The notes beneath the pieces were generated by a model. That model was not told the DNA's origin. It saw only the letters and a list, made by a program, of their open reading frames with translations, and did no database searches. The position numbers and the translations under genes are program-made. From NCBI GenBank assembly GCA_009844085.1, contig VYCF01000041.1, forward strand, positions 1 through 64,000: a DNA stretch of 64,000 nucleotides, given 5' to 3'. Each line of letters starts with the position of its first letter. Position 1 is the stretch's first letter. Origin of the DNA: Gammaproteobacteria bacterium (GTDB taxonomy: Bacteria; Pseudomonadota; Gammaproteobacteria; Pseudomonadales; Pseudohongiellaceae). Shown here piece by piece: positions 39,957 through 48,661 of this stretch.

Positions 39957-41294
39957 ATGCGGCAATTTCCCGGACTCAACAGACTCGCGGCCTGGCTGAT
40001 CCCCGTCCAATCCGGCGACACCAGTCTCACCCGCCAGGGGCTCCAGCGCCTGCTCCTGTTGCGCGCCTTCGTCACCGGCGCGAGTTGCGCCGGCCTGTTC
40101 GCGCTGATGCTGTTTCCGGGCCTGGATGTCCCCGGAAGCTTTATCGCCGGCCTCGTCGCCGCCATCGTCGTTTCCATCCTGCTCGGATACTGGCGTTTGA
40201 ATCTGAGCCGGCCCATCGGCAACACCGAACTGTTTCTGCACATCCTCGTTGACGTGGTTTTCCTGGTATTGCTCCTGCTCAATACCGGCGGCGTCGGCAA
40301 TCCGCTGATTTCCTATCTGCTCGTGCTGCTCGCCGTCACCGCCACCTTGCTGCCGCGCGCATTCGTGAATTCCTTCGCTGTCGGCAGCATTCTCATCTAC
40401 ACCTTCTTCCTGCTGCTCGACCTCTCGGCGGAACAGAATATGCCGGGCATGAGCGGAAACGCCCAGGACATGTTCGAATTGCATCTTGTCGGCATGTGGG
40501 TAATTTTCGTCGTCAGCGCGGTCCTGATAACCGTCTTCATCAGCGCCATGGCGATCGCCGTGCGCGACCGCGAGCATCACCTGGCGGAAGCGCGCGAAAA
40601 CGAAATGCGCAACGAACAGCTCGTCGCCATCGGCACGCTGGCCGCCGGCACCGCCCACGCACTTGGCACTCCGCTTTCCACCATGGCGGTCATCCTTAAC
40701 GACCTGGACGATCCCGAGCGGGAAAACCTCGAAGGCGATTCCGTCAAGCAGGAAATCGGCCTGTTGCGCGAACAGGTCAGTCGCTGCAAGCATTCCATAA
40801 ACCAGTTGATCCGGTATTACCACAAGGACGATCCCAGCGCCCGGGAACGGGTCACGCTCGCCCGTTTCGCGGCCGACATCCAGGACTACATTCTCAACGT
40901 TCATCCCGCCGCCAGGGTCGAATTCAAGCTGGCGGCCGAGCCGGAAACGCCGCTCGACGTCGAACCGAGCCTGCGCCACGCGGTGATCAACATCATCGAA
41001 AACGGCATCAAGGCGGCCCGGAAGACTGTCGATGTCGACTACGCGCTGGACCCGGAAGACGCGCGGAATCTGCTGATCAGCGTCACCGATGACGGTCCGG
41101 GAATTCCCGAGGAAGTGCTTGAGCGCATCGGCGAGCCGTTCGTTTCCCGGCGCAAGGACAGCATGGGGCTTGGCATCTTCCTCGCCAATGCCGCCTTGCG
41201 CCGGGCAGGCGGCAATATCGAGATGTTCAACCGGCAGGCAGGCGGCGCGCTGACGCTGATTCGCTTGCCGCTGACGAGCGAAGCCGTCTCATGA
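39957..41294 (+). CDS. regB: redox-sensing histidine kinase, RegB/PrrB type
   Basis: 445 residues. Six hydrophobic segments occupy about 25-190. The quinone-binding-like heptapeptide NTGGVGNPL is at residues 109-117 (family GGxxNPF). The H-box GTLAAGTAHALGTPL has His234, and the redox-active Cys277 is in REQVSRCKH, as in RegB. The ATPase domain has VINIIENGIKAA, DDGPGIPEEV and GLGIFLANAALRRAG. Known RegB/PrrB/ActS proteins sense the quinone pool and oxygen and control respiration, CO2 and nitrogen genes. ATGA overlap with regA at 41291-41294. Confidence 0.85.
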   Translation: MRQFPGLNRLAAWLIPVQSGDTSLTRQGLQRLLLLRAFVTGASCAGLFALMLFPGLDVPGSFIAGLVAAIVVSILLGYWRLNLSRPIGNTELFLHILVDVVFLVLLLLNTGGVGNPLISYLLVLLAVTATLLPRAFVNSFAVGSILIYTFFLLLDLSAEQNMPGMSGNAQDMFELHLVGMWVIFVVSAVLITVFISAMAIAVRDREHHLAEARENEMRNEQLVAIGTLAAGTAHALGTPLSTMAVILNDLDDPERENLEGDSVKQEIGLLREQVSRCKHSINQLIRYYHKDDPSARERVTLARFAADIQDYILNVHPAARVEFKLAAEPETPLDVEPSLRHAVINIIENGIKAARKTVDVDYALDPEDARNLLISVTDDGPGIPEEVLERIGEPFVSRRKDSMGLGIFLANAALRRAGGNIEMFNRQAGGALTLIRLPLTSEAVS

Positions 41295-41827
41295 ATGTCA
41301 GCGAAGGCAAATTACTGCTCGTGGAAGACGACGAGGCCTTCGCCTGGGCCGCGAGCCGGGCGATGGAACGCAGGGGCTATGAAGTCAGGCACGCCGGCGA
41401 GTTCGAACGGGCGCGGAACCTGGTGGAAGACGAGGATTTCGAATATGCCGTGCTCGATCTCAATCTCGGCAATTGCACCTCTCTCGACCTCATCCTGCCC
41501 TTGCGCGAACGGAATCCAGACATGCGCATCCTGGTGCTGACCGGCTATGCCAGCATCGCCACGGCGGTGCGGGCGATCAAGCTCGGCGCCGACAATTACC
41601 TGGCGAAACCCGCGGACACCGACGAGATATTGACCGCCCTGCTGACCGATTCAGAGCCTGATGCTGATGCCGAACTACTGCCCATGTCGGTGCGGCGCCT
41701 CGAATGGGAACATATCCAGAAAGTGCTCGAACAAAACAATGGCAACATCTCGGCCACCGCGCGACAACTCAACATGCATCGCCGCACCTTGCAGCGCAAA
41801 TTGCAGAAGCGGCCCGTCCAGCGCTGA
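41291..41827 (+). CDS. regA: response regulator, RegA/PrrA type
   Basis: 178 residues. The receiver domain has acidic VEDDEAF (about 11-17), the phospho-accepting Asp56 in YAVLDLNLGN, and VLTGYASIATAVRAIK. A Fis-like HTH at the C-terminus (NNGNISATARQLNMHRRTLQRKLQKRP) matches the highly conserved RegA helix-turn-helix. The proline linker is short, as in the family. It is translationally coupled to the sensor. The pair is best known from alphaproteobacteria, with RoxR in Pseudomonas as the gammaproteobacterial form. Confidence 0.88.
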   Translation: MNVSEGKLLLVEDDEAFAWAASRAMERRGYEVRHAGEFERARNLVEDEDFEYAVLDLNLGNCTSLDLILPLRERNPDMRILVLTGYASIATAVRAIKLGADNYLAKPADTDEILTALLTDSEPDADAELLPMSVRRLEWEHIQKVLEQNNGNISATARQLNMHRRTLQRKLQKRPVQR

Positions 41828-41866
41828 AGCGAATAAAGATCAACCCGGACGGAAAAGGATATGCCG

Positions 41867-43369
41867 ATGACTCACGAACAGATTCTCGCCGCCGCGGGCC
41901 TCGGCGCCGCCGAATTGAGCGGCGGCGCGCTCGCGGTGCGATCGCCCATCGACGGCGCCATCGTTGCCCGCGTGCATGAAACCGATCCCGCCGAAATCCC
42001 CGCGATCGTTGACCGGGCCCGGAGCGCCTTTCGGGCCTGGCGCGAGGTTCCGGCGCCCCGCCGCGGGGACCTCGTGCGCCTGCTCGGCGAGGAACTGCGC
42101 GCCGGCAAGGAACGGCTGGGCGCGGTAGTAACCCTCGAAGCCGGCAAGATCGTCTCCGAGGGCCTCGGCGAAGTCCAGGAAATGATCGACATCTGCGACT
42201 TCGCCGTCGGCCTGTCGCGGCAGCTGTACGGCAAATCCATCGCCTCCGAGCGTCCCGGCCACAGGATGACCGAAAGCTGGCATCCGCTCGGCCCCTGCGG
42301 CGTCATCACCGCGTTCAATTTTCCGGTGGCGGTGTGGTCCTGGAACGCCGCCCTGGCGCTGGTCTGCGGCAATCCCGTGATCTGGAAACCCTCGGAAAAG
42401 ACGCCGCTGACCGCGATTGCGACGATGAAGATCATGCAGCGGGCGATCGAACGATTCGGCGGAGACGCGCCGGAAGGACTCGTCCAGACGATTATCGGCG
42501 GAGCTGAAGCCGGCGATGCGCTGGTCTCCTCTCCAGACGTGCCGATCGTCTCGGCGACCGGCTCGACGCGCATGGGCGCCGTGGTCGGACCGAAAGTCCT
42601 GGGGCGCTTCGGCCGGCCGATCCTGGAACTCGGGGGCAACAACGCCATGATCGTCGCTCCCTCGGCCGACCTCGCCATGGCCGTGCGCGCGATCGTCTTT
42701 TCGGCCGTGGGAACCGCCGGCCAGCGTTGTACCTCGCTGCGGCGGCTGATCGTCCACAAATCGATCAGGGACGAACTCGTCGCGCAGGTCGCCAGGGCGT
42801 ATTCGGGCCTTACGATCGGCGACCCGCGAGATGAGGGAGTGCTCGTTGGCCCATTGATCGACGAGCGGGCCGGCGACGCCATGCTGGCGGCCCTGGACCG
42901 AGCCCGCGGCGAAGGCGGCGAAGTGACCGGCGGCGAAGCCGTGCGCGGTGGCGTCCCCGCCGGCGGAATCTATGTGAGCCCGGCCATTGCCGTAATGCCC
43001 GGGCAATCCGAAACGGTGCGAACCGAAACCTTCGCGCCGATCCTCTATGTCATGGGATACGAGACCCTGGACGAGGCAATCGCCATGCATAACGACGTGC
43101 CCCAGGGACTTTCCTCGTGCATTTTCACGCTCGACGTGCGCGAAGCCGAGACCTTCCTGTCCGCCGTCGGTTCCGATTGCGGCATCGCCAACGTCAACAT
43201 CGGCCCTTCCGGCGCGGAAATCGGCGGCGCGTTCGGCGGCGAAAAGGAAACCGGGGGCGGCCGCGAATCGGGTTCGGACGCATGGCAGGGATACATGCGC
43301 CGCCAGACGAGTACGGTGAACTATTCGACCGCGCTGCCGCTGGCCCAGGGCGTGAAATTCGACATATGA
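41867..43369 (+). CDS. amaB: L-2-aminoadipate semialdehyde dehydrogenase, ALDH7 type
   Basis: 500 residues from ATG 41867, which has AAGGA at 7 bp; ATG 41861 would sit only about 2 bp from it. ALDH7/antiquitin features are FNFPVAVWSWNAALALVCGNPVIWKPSEKT, ELGGNNAMIV, the catalytic Cys288 in AGQRCTSLRR, and the ending SGSDAWQGYMRRQTSTVNYS. Close relatives oxidise 2-aminoadipate 6-semialdehyde to 2-aminoadipate in lysine breakdown. It lies 39 bp after regA, so it may be read from the same transcript. Together with the Lrp, dehydrogenase and aminotransferase genes at 0.7-3.6 kb it would complete a lysine route to 2-oxoadipate. Confidence 0.82.
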   Translation: MTHEQILAAAGLGAAELSGGALAVRSPIDGAIVARVHETDPAEIPAIVDRARSAFRAWREVPAPRRGDLVRLLGEELRAGKERLGAVVTLEAGKIVSEGLGEVQEMIDICDFAVGLSRQLYGKSIASERPGHRMTESWHPLGPCGVITAFNFPVAVWSWNAALALVCGNPVIWKPSEKTPLTAIATMKIMQRAIERFGGDAPEGLVQTIIGGAEAGDALVSSPDVPIVSATGSTRMGAVVGPKVLGRFGRPILELGGNNAMIVAPSADLAMAVRAIVFSAVGTAGQRCTSLRRLIVHKSIRDELVAQVARAYSGLTIGDPRDEGVLVGPLIDERAGDAMLAALDRARGEGGEVTGGEAVRGGVPAGGIYVSPAIAVMPGQSETVRTETFAPILYVMGYETLDEAIAMHNDVPQGLSSCIFTLDVREAETFLSAVGSDCGIANVNIGPSGAEIGGAFGGEKETGGGRESGSDAWQGYMRRQTSTVNYSTALPLAQGVKFDI

Positions 43370-43410
43370 TCGATAACGAATTTTTTGGGAATAATATCGA
43401 ATGGTTAACG

Positions 43411-43500
43411 TGAATCCCGGCGGGCGAGGCATGCCTCGCCCCTACAACCGGCCTGCGTGGAACCGTAGGGGCTGGGCACGCCCAGCCCGTGGTCGGGTCA
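43411..43500. repeat. paired palindromes between aldehyde dehydrogenase and res
   Basis: A perfect 20-bp palindrome GGGCGAGGCA/TGCCTCGCCC at 43422-43441 is followed by GGGCTGGGC/GCCCAGCCC at 43469-43488. CCCCTAC (43439-43445) and GTAGGGG (43465-43471) add an outer inverted repeat. It lies in the gap between the 3' ends of two converging genes, so it could act as a two-way terminator. REP-like elements of this form are common. It marks the left edge of the restriction-modification stretch. Confidence 0.7.
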
Positions 43501-43516
43501 ACCGCCTTCGCGCCAA

Positions 43517-46156
43517 CTATTGGATACAGGCTCCGATCTTTTCCATGATTTGTGTCCGTGTATCCCTCCCGACAGCGGACTTCTCGGCGAGAACGAACAC
43601 ACCCCTGCCGTTGCTCTTGCGTTCCCATAACTCACCGATGGCTCGTTTCTCTGCGGTGTCGCTACCTTCTGCGATATGAGCGCCTTTGTACTCCACGACC
43701 AATAGCCGACCGTCTTCCAGCATCGCCACGAAATCCGGATAGAACTTGCCACTAGAGGTGGGTAGCCAGAACGAGGCGTCATGTTTCGCGACGTTTCTTA
43801 TCCAGTACTTGACTTTGGGCAGGCTATCGATGACCTGGGCGCAATGAAACTCTTCACCGTCTTCTGCGCCATCGAATGCAGGGACGTTCCTGGGGCCGAG
43901 AAAATGCCTGCCGGGTTTCCAGTTGCCGCGATAGCGGCGCTGGTTTAGATACATGCCGTCTTTGAATGCGAAAGCGTGATCGAATGAGACTTCGGGCTTG
44001 GCCCCGGGCGCGAACAAGTGCTGCTCATAGACCCCTTCCCTAACCTTCTGACGGATTGCTGAGATTTTTTCTCGCACCTTCCGGGCCAGAATAAACTTGC
44101 AGCGCATCAACGCGGTTATGTGCAGACTGCGTGAGACGACCAAATGGTTCACAACTTGGCTCAACCAGCCCACCAAGTCGCTTTGGCCGACATCCGGCTG
44201 GCGAACCTCGCGGTCAAGCCACAAAACCAGCACCTCGGGAGTCCAGCCTTCCACGTCCACATCCAGCGCAAACTGCTGTTCCTCTTTGGTGAACTGATAG
44301 GCAACGCGGGCGCCGTCAAGGTCTATTTCGAATGTGTGCGCTGTCTCTCGAATGGCAAATTCGTCCGCCCCCGGCCTCCAGGGATGATCACCGAGCGACC
44401 AGTCCGAGTACTCCATGAGCGCGCCGGCGTCCGCAAATTCGAGGCTGCCTTGAACAGCAACCATCAAACGGGGTACCAGGAATTTCTCACCACGCCGGGC
44501 TGGCGGCAACATTTTCCGAGACTCGGCGCGGTGACTCGAAACGGCCGCCACGAAGCGCTCGCGCTCCGCGGGAGGCAGCGATTCGAATATCTCCCCTTCA
44601 ACTCCTTTGTCTATTTCCCCGGCGACAGCAATTTTGGCGTAACCGTCCGCGGTTTCAAGAACTGTAGCTCCTTCACATCGTTTGAGATCGGAAATCAGTT
44701 TTTGTCTGGCAGGAATCGTGTAAGTGAAGTGCGATTCTACTTCGTCATCTTCCCGGAACAGATCGTCATCGAAGTTCAACTGGTCCTGCGCCGGCCTAAC
44801 GCTTTCCCGCGCTTCTTCTTCGTCGAATCCCATTGTCACCAGCTTGTCCACCAATGACTTCGCCGCCTCGCCAAACGAAGGTTCGGAAAGAAACGCATAT
44901 GCTCTATTCAAGCTGTCAGCCGTGCGCCGCTGAGCGTATGGCATCCGAAGCACCCTGCCGAGCAACTGTTCGACATTTACGGCGCTACGAATTTGCGACA
45001 CCGAACAAAAGGCGTAGGCGAACGAACAATCCCAGCCTTCCTTCAGCGCCTCGACAGTGATGACGTGCTCGATCGGACAGGCGGGGTCGAACAGATCTAT
45101 TCCGTCCAAACCGCGCTGATCCCCCGTGGCGACGGCAATCCGGTCTTCAGGGATTCGCTCGACCTCGACAAGATGCCGCTTTAGCACGGCAACCGGGACC
45201 TTTCCGTTCTTCTTCTGCGCCTGGAAAAGCACGATCGGGCGAATGAAATCGGGATCGTCTTCGGCAACTTCGGCCAGCGAATTCCGCATGGCTACAGCGC
45301 CGTTGACCGCATTCTGCCAGGTTTCGTATTCGGAGAGTATGACCGGTAGTTTGATCATGTCCTCCGCCTTTAGCTCACCAGCAGTAACACTGTGCAAAAT
45401 ATTGGAGTTTGGCCGCGGCGTCGCCGTAAATTCGACGATGGCGCAAGGATTGACACGCGATTGCATTTCACGTGTCAGGCCAGTCACCGCGTTGTGCGCC
45501 TCGTCTACAATCATCATGGGTCGATGGAGATGCATGAGGTTGGCGAATGAGAACTTCGGATTGCCGTTCTCCAGCGTCTCAAGTTCAGACGAGGGCGCGG
45601 TCAATCCCGTAAAGTGGGATTCCATGTCTTCGTTATGTGCGTAAACCTTGCGACCCTCGGTGTTCGTGACGCGCAAAGTCTGGATTGTGCCGACGACAAT
45701 GCAACAATTCTCGTGGATGTCGTGCGGGCGAATATGGGCGAAGTCAGCAATATCGAACACGCGCACGCGGCCATCGAACGCTTCGTCCAGAACCCGGCGG
45801 TACGCATGACGATGATTTTTGAGCGCCTCGGCGGTCTGACTCCGTATCGTGTTCGTCGGGGTCAGCCACAACACCATCGGCCAGTCCTTCTCGATCCAGG
45901 CATCGCGGGCGATGGCGACGGCATGGGCGGCGAGAATCGTCTTGCCGCCGCCCGTGGGGAGACGCAGGCAGACGTAGGGAACATTCTGGAGTCCGGCCAA
46001 AGGCTGGTAGTCGCCCCGGAGCGCGCCGAGCCGCCCAACCTGTTCCGGTTCTTGCGTCACAGCCTCATAGGCATTTTCCGGCCCGCCGATGCGAGCTTCC
46101 TCAAGGAAACGGCGGAGTACGCCAAGTGTTTCTGACTGGTAACGCTTCAGTTCCAC
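43517..46156 (-). CDS. res: Type III restriction enzyme, Res subunit
   Basis: 879 residues with a GTG start 9 bp after mod. An SF2 helicase core: Q-motif-like KRYQSETLGVL, Walker A RLPTGGGKTILAA, LTPTNTIRSQT, DEAH-box IVDEAHN, and motif VI QLLGRVLRMPYAQRR. The C-terminal nuclease is the PD-(D/E)xK type (FYPDFVAML...LLVVEYKGA), as in EcoP15I Res. With Mod it would cleave DNA that has two unmethylated, inversely oriented sites. All key residues are present, so it appears intact. Base composition here is visibly less GC-rich than the flanks, suggesting transfer. Confidence 0.9.
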   Translation of the reverse strand: MELKRYQSETLGVLRRFLEEARIGGPENAYEAVTQEPEQVGRLGALRGDYQPLAGLQNVPYVCLRLPTGGGKTILAAHAVAIARDAWIEKDWPMVLWLTPTNTIRSQTAEALKNHRHAYRRVLDEAFDGRVRVFDIADFAHIRPHDIHENCCIVVGTIQTLRVTNTEGRKVYAHNEDMESHFTGLTAPSSELETLENGNPKFSFANLMHLHRPMMIVDEAHNAVTGLTREMQSRVNPCAIVEFTATPRPNSNILHSVTAGELKAEDMIKLPVILSEYETWQNAVNGAVAMRNSLAEVAEDDPDFIRPIVLFQAQKKNGKVPVAVLKRHLVEVERIPEDRIAVATGDQRGLDGIDLFDPACPIEHVITVEALKEGWDCSFAYAFCSVSQIRSAVNVEQLLGRVLRMPYAQRRTADSLNRAYAFLSEPSFGEAAKSLVDKLVTMGFDEEEARESVRPAQDQLNFDDDLFREDDEVESHFTYTIPARQKLISDLKRCEGATVLETADGYAKIAVAGEIDKGVEGEIFESLPPAERERFVAAVSSHRAESRKMLPPARRGEKFLVPRLMVAVQGSLEFADAGALMEYSDWSLGDHPWRPGADEFAIRETAHTFEIDLDGARVAYQFTKEEQQFALDVDVEGWTPEVLVLWLDREVRQPDVGQSDLVGWLSQVVNHLVVSRSLHITALMRCKFILARKVREKISAIRQKVREGVYEQHLFAPGAKPEVSFDHAFAFKDGMYLNQRRYRGNWKPGRHFLGPRNVPAFDGAEDGEEFHCAQVIDSLPKVKYWIRNVAKHDASFWLPTSSGKFYPDFVAMLEDGRLLVVEYKGAHIAEGSDTAEKRAIGELWERKSNGRGVFVLAEKSAVGRDTRTQIMEKIGACIQ

Positions 46157-46165
46157 GGCTTTTCT

Positions 46166-47725
46166 TTAGGCCCGCGCTTCAATATCGTATGGCGTCTGCT
46201 TGAAGACAATACGCTCTCGATCAAGGGTCGCCCGCGCTAACCGGGCTTGCTCACCGTAGACTGTGAGCAGCCCGTTGAAGCCTTGCGCGGTCTCAGCAAT
46301 CGCCTCGCGGATCAGGGCAAGCGTCGTACGGGTGAGCACATTCCCGCCACGAGGGTTCTTGTCGCCCAGGACTCCGTTGTATAGAAGCGCGAAGGCCCGC
46401 CCGTCGCGAATGCCCAGAAATGGTGAACCTCTGCCGCCATCCCACGGCGTCCCGGTTTCCGAAAACCAAATGTGCGCGGCCAACACGTCAAATTCGATTT
46501 CGGGTTGGATACAACCCAGTTCATCGAATGCAGGCGATCCAAGCCTGAAGAAACGGAATCCGCCGCCGCCCTTCCAGCCGACGATTTTGGAAATCCCACC
46601 ATTCTCACCCTCTATCACCTTTCGCAGGCGAGAAGTGCAGTGTGTTACTGCATGGTCGCCCATCTCGATTCCGATATATTGTCGCCCCATTTTATGAGCT
46701 ACAGCAGCCGTGGTGCCGGAGCCAAGGAAGGAATCAAGGATTAGCTCACCGGGGTTAGAGGCAATCTTGAAGATGTGCTCGACAAGGTTTTCCGGCTTTG
46801 GTGTAACGAAGGTAACGCCTTCGGTGAACAATTGGTTTATCTGGATTTTTGCGGTTCTATTACTTCCCGCCACACTATGCGGAAAAATGGTTTCTGGTGG
46901 CCGTCCGCCGTCACTGTCTGCGTAAATCCGGTAGTAGGCCGTCCAACCTGAGCGCCCTTTCACCCATTCAATTCGGAACTGTTCTTTCCCGACTTTTTCA
47001 GGCCCCCAACGCCATCGACCATCCGAGCCGTCAGGCTTCTTGGGGTAAACCGATTGACCGTCCGGTGCAGTCAAAGGAAAGTACATACTTGGTCTTGCCT
47101 CACGGGTATCTTCGCCACTGCCCATTGCCCTCAAGGGCTTAAGATAATATCGCCGTCCAGATTCATCCGTTTTGTCATAGTGCTTTGGTACTTGCCCCAA
47201 AATCCGATTCACGGAGAAACTGTCAATACTTCGCGCAAAAACTATTACATGGTCGTGACGGGACGAAAAAATCCGAGAGTCCATCTTCGGGCTATCCGAT
47301 TTTTCCCAAATCACATTCGCTATGAAGTTCGAGCGCCCAAACACCTCATCCATGATGACCTTGAGGTAATGGGCCTCATTGTCGTCAATTGACACCCAGA
47401 TCGATCCGTCTTCGGCCAGCAATTCCCGCAACATCTCCAACCTTGGCCACATCATTGCGAGCCATTGGGTGTGCTCAAGATTATCGTCGTAGTGCTCGAA
47501 GGCAGACCGCGTGTTGTAAGGCGGGTCGATGTAAATACATTTGACGCGGCCCGCATAGAACGGGAGAAGCGCCTTCAGCGCTTCGAGATTATCGCCCTGA
47601 ATCAGCATGTTACCCGAATCGCGCGCGCCGCTTGACAGTTCGCGTACCTCTTCGAGTAACCGATAGGGCACTCGCTTCGCTGCGCCAATGTCCTCCCCAC
47701 GTGTGAGCCAATTCAATGTCGGCAT
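46166..47725 (-). CDS. mod: Type III DNA methyltransferase, Mod subunit
   Basis: 519 residues. A beta-class adenine-N6 methyltransferase with motif IV (YIDPPYNTRSAF) before motif I (LDSFLGSGTTAAVAHKMGRQYIGIE). The target-recognition region lies between them (about 150-310) and sets the DNA site, which cannot be deduced here. Mod methylates one strand and is required for Res binding. The ATG at 47725 has AGG 12 bp upstream. I see no simple-sequence repeat that would indicate phase variation. Confidence 0.9.
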   Translation of the reverse strand: MPTLNWLTRGEDIGAAKRVPYRLLEEVRELSSGARDSGNMLIQGDNLEALKALLPFYAGRVKCIYIDPPYNTRSAFEHYDDNLEHTQWLAMMWPRLEMLRELLAEDGSIWVSIDDNEAHYLKVIMDEVFGRSNFIANVIWEKSDSPKMDSRIFSSRHDHVIVFARSIDSFSVNRILGQVPKHYDKTDESGRRYYLKPLRAMGSGEDTREARPSMYFPLTAPDGQSVYPKKPDGSDGRWRWGPEKVGKEQFRIEWVKGRSGWTAYYRIYADSDGGRPPETIFPHSVAGSNRTAKIQINQLFTEGVTFVTPKPENLVEHIFKIASNPGELILDSFLGSGTTAAVAHKMGRQYIGIEMGDHAVTHCTSRLRKVIEGENGGISKIVGWKGGGGFRFFRLGSPAFDELGCIQPEIEFDVLAAHIWFSETGTPWDGGRGSPFLGIRDGRAFALLYNGVLGDKNPRGGNVLTRTTLALIREAIAETAQGFNGLLTVYGEQARLARATLDRERIVFKQTPYDIEARA

Positions 47726-47788
47726 GAGTTTCGTTTACCTGTGATTCCCTATTCCTGAATGCAAATCCGCCACTTTTAGCTCGCGAAA

Positions 47789-48580
47789 TCAGCGCTGGAC
47801 CAAGCTTGCCCGGGTCAGATGAAGACCGCCGTCCACGATCAAAGTCTGTCCGGTAATGGCTGGCGAACCGCTAATGAACTGCAAAATGGCCTCAGCGACG
47901 GTTTCAGCGGTCGCGGTACGATGTAGTGGCGTATTCTTAAGTTGCCGGTCGAGCGTGGCTTCATAAGCTCTGTCACCCAGACCCTTGCGCAGCCATTCCC
48001 CTTGGATGAATCCCGGACAGACTGTGTTTACGCGTATCTTTGGTCCAAGCGCACGGGCCAGCGACAGCCCCATGGTCACGAGCGCGCCTTTCGAAGCTGC
48101 GTAAGCGATACTGCTGCCGATGCCGTCAATCCCGGCGGTTGAGGCCACGTTGACGACATGGCCGCCTTCCTCCTGTGATTCCATTGCTGGTCTCACAGCT
48201 CGAATCATCTGATAAGGCCCAATCAGGTTGACGCCGTAAATTTGCTGGAAATCCTCACTGCCGAGACCATCCAGGTTGTCATGAGCGACAAACTTGGTCG
48301 TGCCTGCATTGTTGACCAGGATGTCGATCCGCCCCCAGCGCTCGCGCGCCGCTTCGGCCATCGCGACGCAGGCAGCGTCGTCGGCTACGGAGCCGCCGAA
48401 CGCCATGGCGTCCACGCCGGCGGAGCGGCATTCCTCCGCCATGGTCTCGCCGCCGGCCTGATTCGAGTTGTAGTTCACCAGCACATTGCAGCCGAGCGAT
48501 GCCAGCAGCTTCGCCGTGGCCGCCCCTACCCCGCTGCTTGAACCGGTTACGATTGCGGCATTGCCTTGCATATCTCTCAT
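47789..48580 (-). CDS. SDR family oxidoreductase (FabG-like)
   Basis: 263 residues. A classical short-chain dehydrogenase: cofactor loop VTGSSSGVGAATA, DILVNNAGTT, catalytic Ser in VNVASTAGI and YAASKGALV (Tyr-x-x-x-Lys), and a C-terminal GQTLIVDGGLHL. It likely reduces or oxidises a 3-oxoacyl or small carbonyl substrate with NAD(P)H. ATG 48580 gives MRDMQGNAAIV; the ATG at 48571 is also possible. It stands alone between mod and the DUF4143 ATPase gene on the same strand. Confidence 0.85.
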   Translation of the reverse strand: MRDMQGNAAIVTGSSSGVGAATAKLLASLGCNVLVNYNSNQAGGETMAEECRSAGVDAMAFGGSVADDAACVAMAEAARERWGRIDILVNNAGTTKFVAHDNLDGLGSEDFQQIYGVNLIGPYQMIRAVRPAMESQEEGGHVVNVASTAGIDGIGSSIAYAASKGALVTMGLSLARALGPKIRVNTVCPGFIQGEWLRKGLGDRAYEATLDRQLKNTPLHRTATAETVAEAILQFISGSPAITGQTLIVDGGLHLTRASLVQR

Positions 48581-48661
48581 AATCCCGTTCCTTGCCGCTA
48601 CTGGATTCGGCTTTCCGCGCCGAATGATATACGGAAAGCAAGTCGCTCGTTTCTTTTGAAC

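Noticed and set aside
43517-47725. BREX, DISARM or other multi-gene defence system
   Set aside because: Only mod and res are present, and both show Type III features; no PglX/PglZ, phospholipase or other partner was found.
46166-47725. Phase-variable mod gene
   Set aside because: I looked for homopolymer or short tandem repeats in and before the gene and saw none long enough.
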